Shown here piece by piece: positions 44,175 through 56,770 of a stretch of 59,579 bases of DNA. The position numbers and the translations under genes were made by a program. Numbering within the stretch: position 1 is the first letter of the stretch; each line of letters starts with the position of its first letter. Source of the DNA: Endomicrobium sp. GTDB lineage: Bacteria; Elusimicrobiota; Endomicrobiia; Endomicrobiales; Endomicrobiaceae. Below the pieces are notes generated by a model, which did not search any database, was not told the DNA's origin, and was given only the letters and a program-made list of their open reading frames with translations. The stretch spans positions 1 to 59,579 of the forward strand of contig JAITTL010000015.1 in assembly GCA_031286985.1 (NCBI GenBank). The letters are read 5' to 3'.

Positions 44175-44501
44175 GTGGATAAAGAAAATGGACAAAGTTC
44201 CAAAAAAAAATTAACAGCTGCAGAACTTCCTATTGGTGGCATAGTTGAAGCTGGAACGGCAGAAAAATTTAATACTGGAAGTTGGCGTTCTGAGAGACCT
44301 GTGTGGGATAAAGACAAATGTATTAGCTGCTTAACATGTTGGATTTCATGCCCTGATGCTTCTATAAAAATTGCCCCAGATGAAAAGAAAACAACAGTTG
44401 TGGCAGGAATAGATTATACACATTGTAAGGGCTGCGGGATATGTGCAAGCGAGTGCCCAACAAAAATTAAAGCTATTACTATGGAACAAGAGAGGAAATG
44501 A
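44175..44501 (+). CDS. porD: Pyruvate:ferredoxin oxidoreductase delta (ferredoxin) subunit
   Basis: Two 4Fe-4S motifs: CISCLTCWISCPD and CKGCGICASECP. Confidence 0.94.
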   Translation: MDKENGQSSKKKLTAAELPIGGIVEAGTAEKFNTGSWRSERPVWDKDKCISCLTCWISCPDASIKIAPDEKKTTVVAGIDYTHCKGCGICASECPTKIKAITMEQERK

Positions 44502-44536
44502 TTTAAAAGGTTTTTCATTTTAAAGGGGTTAGCGAA

Positions 44537-45742
44537 ATGATAGAGACAGTATATCCAAAAGGAAAGCTTGTTGCAAAAACAGGCAATGAAGTTATGGCAG
44601 AGGCGATGCGCCAGATAGAGCCAGATGTTGTGGCTGCATATCCCATAACTCCTGCGACAGAAATTTTGCAAATTTTTTCACAATTTGTTGCAGACGGTGT
44701 TGTAAAAAGTGAATATATTCCTGTGGAAAGTGAACATTCCGCGATGTCTGCGACAATAGCAGCATCTGCTGCTGGAGCGAGAGCAATGACTGGGACTTCT
44801 TCTCAGGGATTATGTTTCATGTGGGAAATGCTTTATATAGCTTCAGGTCTTAGACTTCCCATAGTTATGGCGGAAGTTAACCGGGCGATTTCTGCTCCCC
44901 TTAACATCCATGGCGACCAGTCTGATACAATGGGGGCTAGAGATTCAGGTTGGATTCAGATATATTCAGAAAACTCGCAGGAAGCTTATGATAATATGAT
45001 TCAAGCTACGAGGATAGCTGAAAAGGCAAAGATCCCTGTACTTGTGACAACGGATGGATTTATCATTTCTCATTGTATGGAAGTTGTTGAACTATATCCT
45101 GATGCTGATGTAAAAGCATTTGTTGGTGAATATAAACCTGAAAGATATTTGTTGGATACCAAAAAACCTTACACATTGGGATCGATAGATTTGCAAGATT
45201 ATTACTTTGAGCACAGGTTCCAACTTGCCGAGGCTATGAGAAATGCGAAAAATGTGATTTTGGATGTAGCTAAAGATTTTGAGAAATCTTTTGGGCGTAA
45301 ATATGATTTGTGTGAAGAATACATGTTGTCTGATGCTGAAATTGCGATAGTAATTATTGGTTCAACGGCTGGAACTGCAAAAGTTGTGGTTCAAGAATTG
45401 AGAGAAAAAGGCATTAAAGCTGGACTTTTGAAAATAAGAGCATACAGACCGTTTCCAGTTGAACAAGTTACGAAAGGGTTAAAGCATATTAAAGCTGTTG
45501 CAGTTATGGACAGAGCTGATTCTTGTTCTGGTGCTTTTGCTCCTTTGTATTCTGATGTTGTTTCATCTCTGTATGCGACTGGGGTTACAAGCCTCAAAGT
45601 TGTAAATTATATTTACGGTCTTGGCGGGAGAGAGATCAATATTAGGCATATATCCGATGTTTATGAAACTTTAATTAAAATTGCTACTGGGTCAGAAAAA
45701 CCATCAAGTCAAGTTAGATATATAAATGTAAGAGAAAAGTAA
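44537..45742 (+). CDS. porA: Pyruvate:ferredoxin oxidoreductase alpha subunit
   Basis: TGNEVMAEAMRQIEPDVVAAYPITPATEI; PLNIHGDQSDTMGARDSGWIQIYSENSQEAYDN. Confidence 0.95.
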   Translation: MIETVYPKGKLVAKTGNEVMAEAMRQIEPDVVAAYPITPATEILQIFSQFVADGVVKSEYIPVESEHSAMSATIAASAAGARAMTGTSSQGLCFMWEMLYIASGLRLPIVMAEVNRAISAPLNIHGDQSDTMGARDSGWIQIYSENSQEAYDNMIQATRIAEKAKIPVLVTTDGFIISHCMEVVELYPDADVKAFVGEYKPERYLLDTKKPYTLGSIDLQDYYFEHRFQLAEAMRNAKNVILDVAKDFEKSFGRKYDLCEEYMLSDAEIAIVIIGSTAGTAKVVVQELREKGIKAGLLKIRAYRPFPVEQVTKGLKHIKAVAVMDRADSCSGAFAPLYSDVVSSLYATGVTSLKVVNYIYGLGGREINIRHISDVYETLIKIATGSEKPSSQVRYINVREK

Positions 45743-45839
45743 AGTGCGATGTTTGCTTATGCTAAAGAGAATCATCGGTGACGGTTTGTATCTGTAGTAG
45801 AAATATGGGAAAAAGCTTGGCTTTTAGGAGAAGAATAAA

Positions 45840-46775
45840 ATGGCAAATTTGAAAGAATTAAGTAAAGCCCCAGAGCGTGTGACAGGTGGTCATCGCCTTT
45901 GTGCAGGTTGCGGTGCTGGGATAGTTGCAAGACAGGCTTTAATAGCGATTGGCAATACTCCTGTTGTTGTTACAAGTGCTACTGGATGTTTAGAGGTTTC
46001 GACGACAGTTTTTCCGTATACTTCATGGAAAAATTCATTTTTCCACAGTGCTTTTGAAAATTTAGCGGCGACGTGTTGTGGCATAGAAACTGCTTATAAA
46101 AGTTTAAAAGCACAAGGTAAAATTAAAGAAAATATTAGATTTATAGCTTTTGGTGGAGATGGTGGAACATATGATATCGGTTTTCAGTCTTTATCAGGTG
46201 CCATGGAAAGAGGGCATAGGATGCTTTATATATGCTATAACAATGAAGCGTATATGAATACAGGAATTCAACGATCAGGGGCAACTCCCAGAGGCGCACA
46301 TACGACAACTGCTCCTGCGGGAAAAGTTCGCCAAGGCAAAGAACAAAATAGGAAAGATTTAACACAAATCATGGTTGCTCATAATATTGCCTATGTTGCG
46401 CAAACCTATGTTGGAAATTGGAATGATTTCATAACAAAAGTGCAAAAGGCTTTAGCGGTTGACGGTCCATCGTTTATAAATATTTTGACGCCTTGTAGAC
46501 TTGGATGGAATTATAAACCCGAAGACACTATGGTACTTGCAAGACTTGCGGTCGAAACTTGTGTATGGCCTTCCTATGAAGTTGAAAATGGTGTTTATAA
46601 AATAAATGTGATGCCCAAAGAAAAGAAACCTGTGACAGAATTTTTGAAACATCAAGGAAGATTTAAACATCTTTTTAAACCTGAAAATATAAATATTCTC
46701 GAATCGATTCAAAAAAGTGTTGATGAAAAATGGGAAATTTTACAACGTAAAGCTTTGTCAGGTTGTAAAGTGTAG
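45840..46775 (+). CDS. porB: Pyruvate:ferredoxin oxidoreductase beta subunit
   Basis: GHRLCAGCGAGIVARQAL; TPP-binding AFGGDGGTYDIGFQSLSGA. Confidence 0.95.
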   Translation: MANLKELSKAPERVTGGHRLCAGCGAGIVARQALIAIGNTPVVVTSATGCLEVSTTVFPYTSWKNSFFHSAFENLAATCCGIETAYKSLKAQGKIKENIRFIAFGGDGGTYDIGFQSLSGAMERGHRMLYICYNNEAYMNTGIQRSGATPRGAHTTTAPAGKVRQGKEQNRKDLTQIMVAHNIAYVAQTYVGNWNDFITKVQKALAVDGPSFINILTPCRLGWNYKPEDTMVLARLAVETCVWPSYEVENGVYKINVMPKEKKPVTEFLKHQGRFKHLFKPENINILESIQKSVDEKWEILQRKALSGCKV

Positions 46776-47195
46776 ATTTTAATATATTTCGATTTAGATT
46801 TTCTCTTGGCGGCTAATGCTGACATGGGTATTTTAGGAGAGATTGTGGTTTTTTTGGAGCCTAGATGATAGATTTTGCTTTAATGGCGATGCGGCTTTGT
46901 GTTTTCTTTCGCGCAACGCAAAGTTTTGACGATTAACATATAGGCCTAACCTCGGATTTGTTGTCTGTGTTCTTTCTGCCTTCTGTTGACCGCGGTGATT
47001 TTTGTCTTTTGTTCAATGTTGTTTTACATGAGAGATTTTTGATATGGTGGTTTTCGGTAATTGAAAACTAAAATTCTCTCTAATGTTTAGTTGTCGCAAA
47101 GGTTGTACAAAATTAATCATAGCGATTATCTGCGTTTGTTGAAAGCTTTATGAGATATCTTAAAGATTTGTTAATTTTGTTTGTTGGATTTCAAA

Positions 47196-47939
47196 ATGAA
47201 TACTTTGAAAACAGCTAAGGAATTTGACGATTTGAAGGACGAATTTTTGTCAAATGTTTCTCATGATTTAAAAATTCCGCTATCTGCAATAAAAGGATAT
47301 TGTGATTTATTGATATGCGAAGTAGAGACAGATAAAAATTTTTCCAAAAAGAATCAATTAAAAGGGTTGAATGTTATAAGAGAATCAACAGCAAGGCTTG
47401 CATATTTTATAGATAATATTTTGGATTTAACGAAACTGAAATCTGGGATTCTTAAAATTAAATTGACCCCGGTGTATCTAGATGAAGTTGTACATGAAGC
47501 AGCAAAGCTATTTAAAACTACGGCTGCTGATCAAAAAAAAAAGATGATACTTGAAGTACATGAAAATCTTCCTTCGGTAAGAGCAGATTTCGATAGAATT
47601 AAACAGGTAATATTGAATCTTTTGGATAATGCTTTTAAGTTTACAAAAAGAGGTGATAGGATAAGTATATTTGTGAGATTGTCACCGCTGTATGGTGACA
47701 AATATGTGGAAATTTGTGTTGCGGATACCGGCATAGGCATTTCTGAAGAAAATATAAAAATGATTTTTGAAAATTTTTATCGGGTAAGAGATAACGAATG
47801 TAAAAAAAGCAAAGGTAGCGGGCTTGGTCTTTCTATTGCGTACGAAATAATCAGGCTTCACGATGGTAAAATTTGGGCTGAAGGTAAAATAGGTAGGGGC
47901 ACAAAGGTTAACTTTATTTTACCGATTTTAAAAATGTAG
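47196..47939 (+). CDS. Sensor histidine kinase core (HisKA + HATPase), no N-terminal sensor
   Basis: H box FLSNVSHDLKIPLSAIKGY; N box LNLLDNAFKFT; GSGLGLSIAYEIIRLHDGKIWAEG. Confidence 0.92.
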   Translation: MNTLKTAKEFDDLKDEFLSNVSHDLKIPLSAIKGYCDLLICEVETDKNFSKKNQLKGLNVIRESTARLAYFIDNILDLTKLKSGILKIKLTPVYLDEVVHEAAKLFKTTAADQKKKMILEVHENLPSVRADFDRIKQVILNLLDNAFKFTKRGDRISIFVRLSPLYGDKYVEICVADTGIGISEENIKMIFENFYRVRDNECKKSKGSGLGLSIAYEIIRLHDGKIWAEGKIGRGTKVNFILPILKM

Positions 47940-47970
47940 AAATATTATGCATTAAACATATTTAGAGATT

Positions 47971-48669
47971 ATGGTTATGATAAAAAACAGGGTGGTTATA
48001 GTAGATGATGAAGAGCATATAAGAAGCCTGTTAAAGGATTTACTTGAATCCAACGGTTTTACCGCTATTCTCTGCAAAGATACCGATGATGGATACAAAA
48101 AAATTTTGAAATCTAGACCCTCTCTTGTGGTTCTTGATGTCAATATGCCTGCTGTTGGTGGGATAGAGCTTTGTAAGATGCTTAGGGGAACGCCTGAAGT
48201 AAAAAATATACCTATAATCATGCTTACTGTCGAATCTACTGAGGTCAGTAAAGTTGTTGGTTTTGAAAGTGGTGCGGATGACTACATAACCAAACCTTTT
48301 AGCAATATGGAACTTGTTGCAAGGATTGAATCTTTGCTACGACGTGCTCGATATAAAAATAAGCGCGTTAAAATAGAGTGTGATGGACTTGAGATGTTTT
48401 TAAGTTCAAGAACTGTTCTCATAAATAAAAAAGAAGTTCTGTTACGCCCTAAGGAATTCGATTTGCTTTACATGCTTTTGTCAAACCCAAATGTTGTTGT
48501 AAATAAGGAAGTTATTTTGGAAAACGTTTTTGAATATAATGCAGCTACTTCCTCAAGAACCGTGGATACGCATATAAAAAATTTGAGATGTGCGCTTGGT
48601 CAATGGGGGAAACATATTAAGACTGTTTTTGGAATAGGGGTTAAGTTTGTTACGTGTTCGAAATCGTAA
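47971..48669 (+). CDS. OmpR-family response regulator
   Basis: Receiver VVIVDDEEHIRSLLKDLL...SLVVLDVNMPAVGG; Trans_Reg_C winged helix. Confidence 0.95.
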   Translation: MVMIKNRVVIVDDEEHIRSLLKDLLESNGFTAILCKDTDDGYKKILKSRPSLVVLDVNMPAVGGIELCKMLRGTPEVKNIPIIMLTVESTEVSKVVGFESGADDYITKPFSNMELVARIESLLRRARYKNKRVKIECDGLEMFLSSRTVLINKKEVLLRPKEFDLLYMLLSNPNVVVNKEVILENVFEYNAATSSRTVDTHIKNLRCALGQWGKHIKTVFGIGVKFVTCSKS

Positions 48670-48810
48670 AAAATGTGTCCAATAGGTGTATATTGGTGGT
48701 CTTACGCTGTGAGTGATTGAATTTAGCGATAGGTTTTGCAAATAAATGACAATTTTTAAACCCAGCCTTTTCGACTTGATTTTGTACTCCCAGTGCATAA
48801 TACGAGGTAA

Positions 48811-51282
48811 ATGCTTATGGAATTAATATTTGGCAAAGTTTTTCATTTTTTGTTTTCCATTACAAATTCCTATGGTTGGGCAATTCTGCTCATATCGGTA
48901 TCAGTCTCCATTGTGTTGATGCCTTTTTATCATATCACGAACATCTTAGAAGATAGAGAAAAAACTATTCGTTTAAAGTTGCAGCCATACATTTTAAGAA
49001 TAAGTAAAATTAAGAATGCGCATGTTAAATATCATCATTTGTCAAAGTTATATAGGTCGTATAACTATTCGCCGATTATGTCGTTACGATCGTTGTCGTC
49101 TTTAGTAATACAAGTTCCGTTTTTTATTGCTGCCTATCAAGTGTTGAGTAAAGTATTGGTTGCGAACTCATATAATTCGGAGATGTTTTTTTTGTTTATA
49201 AAGAACTTGGGTTTGCAGGATAATTTGATTGGCGGTGTAAATTTGTTGCCAATTTTGATGACGGCAACCAATATATTGGCTGTGATGTGTATGACTCCTT
49301 TTTCCAAGGAAAGAAGACAAGGTTATATCATAGCTGTTTTGTTTCTGATATTGTTGTACATGTCTCCCGCAGGGCTTGTCTTGTACTGGACAGCGAACAA
49401 TTTTATTAACTTATTGCGGTATTTGTTTGTCTATTTGAAAGGTAAAAAATTCTTGATGATTAAACATACAGTGATAAACTGCTTTTCACTCTTGGCAAAG
49501 AACGTATTCGTCAGGGTTTTCCTATTTTTAATTTCCGCTTATTTTGCAGTTAATACAATGGTACCTATTGAAAAGAGCATCACTAAGTACAGTAACGCTA
49601 TAGTTTTACCTTTGTATATTTTGTTTTTCCTGAAGTTATACGATCATAAAATTATTAGATCACACATGACTAGAAATGGAAAAATACGACTATTGTTGAT
49701 CATATTGTGTTTCGTAGTATCGTGTTTTGTGAAAAGATGGGAAAAAGTACATTGGTTATCTGCTGCTTTGACATTGCTTGTAGTATGCGACCACAGAAAT
49801 ATAAAAATTGTCAAAATTAAAAAAATACTTAAATCTTTAACCCTACCTGTTGTAGGTATGTTGTTTCCAGCTATTTTGTATGCAAGATCTAACCTAATAT
49901 ATATTAACGGATATGGTATTTACACCTATTTTTTAATGCTTATTTTTATTGCTTGTTTTGTTCCCCCAGTGACGTATGTGTATAACACTAGTTGTTCGAT
50001 GTCTAAAATTATAAAAATTTCACTATCCTTTGTATTAGCTACGATGTTTTTACCTTTGATACGGGAGGTTATTAAACATACAGGTAGTTTGCCATATGAT
50101 TTTATATTTTTGTTGTTTATAGTTTACTTTGTGCTTGACTTATTTTGGAAAAAAAAGAAGATAATATTTATATTTTTCTTGGGTTCTATAATTTTTCTAC
50201 TTTTTTCTAAAATTGATTTGACCATGAAGAAAAACGTAGCAGAAGTTGCTGTAGAAGTTCCCGAAGAATTGTTGACTATGTCAATGAAAGATACGCCGAC
50301 AGTATATCTTTTTATGTATGATTCATTTCCACATAAAGAGTTGATTGATGAACTGGGTTTAGACAGAAGCGAATTGGATGATTTTTTATGTGAGTATCAG
50401 TTCAAGGAATATGATTTATATTCCGTTGGGTACTATACTCTGGGAACTATGGCGCAAGTTTTCAACATACATAGGATACAAGATACGGATACGGATAATG
50501 CTCTTAGAAAAATTCTTGGAGGAGATAACTTAGTTAGCATCTTATTCGAAAAATATGGTTATGATAATTTCATCTCAACTGGTTGCGATAATTGCTGGCT
50601 ATTTCCAAGTGCTGATCGTATAAAATATAAACTTGTAGGTAGGGATGATGAAAATAGTCTTTCAAATTCTTTGAGCTTAGTTTATACGATTTTAAAGGGA
50701 AAAATGAATTGTATGTTAAGAGGAAATCCTAAGGTTAGAGACGCATGTTGTGATCTTTCAAAATTTGCTAATAGTAACGGGAACCGCAGTGAAATATTTG
50801 CTTGGGGGGTGAGTGATTATCCTGGCCATTCATCTCTTAGTGGGAGAGGTTTTAGCTATGAATTTAAACGTTGGAAGCCAATATTTTATCAGTCTATACA
50901 GAATATGAAAAAAGATTTAAAATTAGTGATTAACAGTAACCCTGATGCCATAGTAATATTGATGAGTGATCATGGGCCGTGTTTACTTGATGATGCCAGA
51001 AGAAGATATCCATCATTAAGGGACGATCAAATAAGACATATTCATTTCCGCGATATGTTTGGAGCGTTTATGGCAATACGGTGGCCAAACAAAGAGCGTG
51101 CCGCGAAATACGACAAAGAATTCAATATAACACAAGATTTATTTCCTATAGTGTTTGCATACTTATGTGATTCTGCAATTCCGTTAAAATATAAGATAAA
51201 AGATACTGCAGTAAGAATACGGGATCATAGGTTTGACAAAGGCGTGTTTTATCCGAATTCATATAAAAAGGAAGAGAAATAG
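48811..51282 (+). CDS. Fusion: YidC/Oxa1-like domain + polytopic region + alkaline phosphatase/sulfatase-superfamily domain
   Basis: N-term LKLQPYILRISKIKNAHVKYHHLSKLYRSYNYSPIMSLRSLSSLVIQVPFFIAAYQVLS...MSPAGLVLYWTANNFINLLRYLFVYLKGKK resembles YidC; C-term TVYLFMYDSFPHKELIDEL...DAIVILMSDHGP resembles sulfatase/alkaline phosphatase superfamily; single uninterrupted 823-aa ORF. Confidence 0.82.
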   Translation: MLMELIFGKVFHFLFSITNSYGWAILLISVSVSIVLMPFYHITNILEDREKTIRLKLQPYILRISKIKNAHVKYHHLSKLYRSYNYSPIMSLRSLSSLVIQVPFFIAAYQVLSKVLVANSYNSEMFFLFIKNLGLQDNLIGGVNLLPILMTATNILAVMCMTPFSKERRQGYIIAVLFLILLYMSPAGLVLYWTANNFINLLRYLFVYLKGKKFLMIKHTVINCFSLLAKNVFVRVFLFLISAYFAVNTMVPIEKSITKYSNAIVLPLYILFFLKLYDHKIIRSHMTRNGKIRLLLIILCFVVSCFVKRWEKVHWLSAALTLLVVCDHRNIKIVKIKKILKSLTLPVVGMLFPAILYARSNLIYINGYGIYTYFLMLIFIACFVPPVTYVYNTSCSMSKIIKISLSFVLATMFLPLIREVIKHTGSLPYDFIFLLFIVYFVLDLFWKKKKIIFIFFLGSIIFLLFSKIDLTMKKNVAEVAVEVPEELLTMSMKDTPTVYLFMYDSFPHKELIDELGLDRSELDDFLCEYQFKEYDLYSVGYYTLGTMAQVFNIHRIQDTDTDNALRKILGGDNLVSILFEKYGYDNFISTGCDNCWLFPSADRIKYKLVGRDDENSLSNSLSLVYTILKGKMNCMLRGNPKVRDACCDLSKFANSNGNRSEIFAWGVSDYPGHSSLSGRGFSYEFKRWKPIFYQSIQNMKKDLKLVINSNPDAIVILMSDHGPCLLDDARRRYPSLRDDQIRHIHFRDMFGAFMAIRWPNKERAAKYDKEFNITQDLFPIVFAYLCDSAIPLKYKIKDTAVRIRDHRFDKGVFYPNSYKKEEK

Positions 51283-51284
51283 AT

Positions 51285-54388
<3,104 letters not shown>

Positions 54389-54500
54389 AATGGCGTGTGA
54401 TGTGAGTAAAGGAGAAAATCCTTCTTGTCTCTTTTGAAGTTTATATGTTGATGTGGTAAATCACTATAGGACAAATCCTATAACTAGCTGATGATATGTG

Positions 54501-54974
54501 GAGAGTTTTTGTCACCTAATCCAAAAGATGTGTCGATATTCAAGATATGTGGAAGCTTTGGAATATGTGATTAAAAAATTTAAGCAAGAGTTATAAGATG
54601 AAGTAGGCATACGAAATGTTCTGTAGACAATTTTCATTCAACTGAAAAAATTTGAATATGCTATTACTCCGTGGCATCCGTTACAATAGTTATCTGAAAA
54701 GACGGCAACAGTAAATTGTCTAAAATCGGGGTATTTGCATTTAGCAGATAATGGATTGTTTATGTTTGACATTTAGTTCAATGAATCATGATCAAGATTG
54801 ATTAGGGAAGGAGACGGTGATATATTTTGCTGTGTGGAGATTATTCACTCAGTTATAAGTTGTCATGTGGATGCAAGTAAAAATATATTCAGTACAATTG
54901 ATGAATTGCAGAATTATCAAAAATTGAAAAGATATTATATGTTGTGTCCTGAGGAAATTTTAAATTTGAATTAG
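54501..54974 (+). pseudogene. Decayed coding region with multiple in-frame stops
   Basis: One frame reads ESFCHLIQKMCRYSRYVEALEYVIKKFKQEL*DEVGIRNVL*TIFIQLKKFEYAITPWHPLQ*LSEKTATVNCLKSGYLHLADNGLFMFDI*FNES*SRLIREGDGDIFCCVEIIHSVISCHVDASKNIFSTIDELQNYQKLKRYYMLCPEEILNLN*. Confidence 0.45.
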
Positions 54975-55006
54975 ACTTTATTATTATGTATCTTTACGTA
55001 TAACAA

Positions 55007-55024
55007 CGTTTAGCGCGCTAAACG
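55007..55024. repeat. 18-bp perfect palindrome CGTTTAGCGCGCTAAACG
   Basis: Read directly from sequence. Confidence 0.9.
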
Positions 55025-55396
55025 AAGAATAAATAGCATGCAAGGGACAATGGTAGATAGGGAGTCAGCTGTAGATTGCTTGTTGAGTTCAGATCTGATA
55101 TTTCACAATGGTCAATCGTTGATGGATTTATAGGGTTGAGTTGTATTCAGATTATTTAGCTAAAGTTAATAGCAGTAAGTTTTGTACCGATATTTTTGAT
55201 AAAGTAGAGAAAAAAAGATATTTTAAAAGATCATTAGATTATCATCAAATAGGTTCGATGAAAAAATCGGTTTTAAGACTGCGGGAGTATTGCGCAAAAA
55301 TATGTTTTTTGCTATTTTTGGGACAATAAAATGATTTGTAATATTTTACGTGAAGCATTACAGGCTAAAGTGGTTCTCAATAAATAGCGTTGTAGA

Positions 55397-56770
55397 TTGG
55401 TTTCGAAAAAAATTAACGTAAATTTGAAAAAAATATTGGAAAATGTGTCTTGTAAGGGGGGCATTGTGAAAAGAAGGACAGTTTATTTGGGAATGATTGG
55501 TGATATCATTCACCCCGGCGTAATTAATATTATACGTGAGGGATCAAAATATGGAGATGTGTTAGTTGGTCTTTTCACTGATGATAGTATTGCGTCCCAT
55601 AAACGCTTGCCATATCTTAATTATGAACAGAGAAAAGCCGTAGTTGAAAATATAAAAGGTGTAATCAGAGTTGTACCTCAAGAAGAATGGAGTTATGTTC
55701 CGAACTTGCTTAAATATCGTCCTGATGCGATTATACATGGCGATGATTGGAAAAACGGACCGGATAGCCAAGAGCGCGATGCTGTTTTTAAAGTTATGCA
55801 AGAATTTGGCGGTGAAGTAATAGAAATTCCTTATACACAAGGTATTAGTTCATCAGGATTAAATAAGGATATATTATCTATTGGCACAACGCCTGGTATA
55901 AGACTTAAAATGTTGCGTAGATTATTAAAGGCAAAACCTTTGGTTAGAATCATGGAAGCTCATTCTGGCCTTAGCGCTTTGATAATTGAGAATGTTGAAA
56001 TTGCTAAAGGAAACGGAATACATAATTTTGATGGAATGTGGTCTTCAAGCCTTACAGATTCAACAAGTAAAGGTAAACCAGACATAGAAGCGGTAGATTT
56101 GACTACCAGATTGCAAACGTTAACTGATATTTTAGAATGTACCACAAAACCAATTATTTTTGATGGTGATACTGGAGGCAAGCTTGAACACTTTGTCTTT
56201 GCAGTGCGTACGTTGGAGAGAAACGGTATTTCAGCTGTTATTATTGAAGATAAAACAGGGTTAAAGAAAAATTCTTTATTTGGTACAGAAGTCAAACAAG
56301 AGCTTGCTCCTATATCGGATTTCTGCGCAAAGATAGCCGCTGGGAAAAGAGCGCAAGTAACGCAAGATTTTATGATAATTGCAAGACTTGAAAGTTTGAT
56401 TGCTGGTGGTACGGTGGAAGAAGCGCTTGTTAGAGCAAGAGCTTTCGTTGGCGTGGGAGCAGATGGAGTTATGATACATAGCAAAGAAGAAACAGGAGTT
56501 GAAATAAAAAATTTCTGTGAAAAGTTTCGCGGTGAATTTCCAAATACTCCTATCGTGCTTGTGCCTACTACGTATAATCAGTTTAAAGAAAAAGAATTTG
56601 TGGAATGGGGTGCCAATATTATTATCTATGCAAATCATATGCTTCGTTCATCGTATCCAGCTATGTTAAATACTGCAAAATCTATTTTGGAAAACGAGAG
56701 ATCACTAGAAGCGGATAAATTTTGTATGCCAATAAAGCAGATATTGGAACTTATTTCAGGTGGTAAATAA
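55397..56770 (+). CDS. aepX: Phosphoenolpyruvate phosphomutase with N-terminal cytidylyltransferase-like domain
   Basis: N-term YLGMIGDIIHPGVINIIREGSKYGDVLVGLFTDDSIASHKR...; C-term IMEAHSGLSALIIENVEI with PEP mutase signature IIEDKTGLKKNSLFG. Confidence 0.93.
   Translation: MVSKKINVNLKKILENVSCKGGIVKRRTVYLGMIGDIIHPGVINIIREGSKYGDVLVGLFTDDSIASHKRLPYLNYEQRKAVVENIKGVIRVVPQEEWSYVPNLLKYRPDAIIHGDDWKNGPDSQERDAVFKVMQEFGGEVIEIPYTQGISSSGLNKDILSIGTTPGIRLKMLRRLLKAKPLVRIMEAHSGLSALIIENVEIAKGNGIHNFDGMWSSSLTDSTSKGKPDIEAVDLTTRLQTLTDILECTTKPIIFDGDTGGKLEHFVFAVRTLERNGISAVIIEDKTGLKKNSLFGTEVKQELAPISDFCAKIAAGKRAQVTQDFMIIARLESLIAGGTVEEALVRARAFVGVGADGVMIHSKEETGVEIKNFCEKFRGEFPNTPIVLVPTTYNQFKEKEFVEWGANIIIYANHMLRSSYPAMLNTAKSILENERSLEADKFCMPIKQILELISGGK

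Noticed and set aside
47196-48669. Two-component pair as a novel system
   Set aside because: Domains are ordinary HisKA/HATPase and OmpR; only the missing sensor region is notable
55960-56638. Minus ORFs of 174 and 120 aa
   Set aside because: Antisense to PEP mutase
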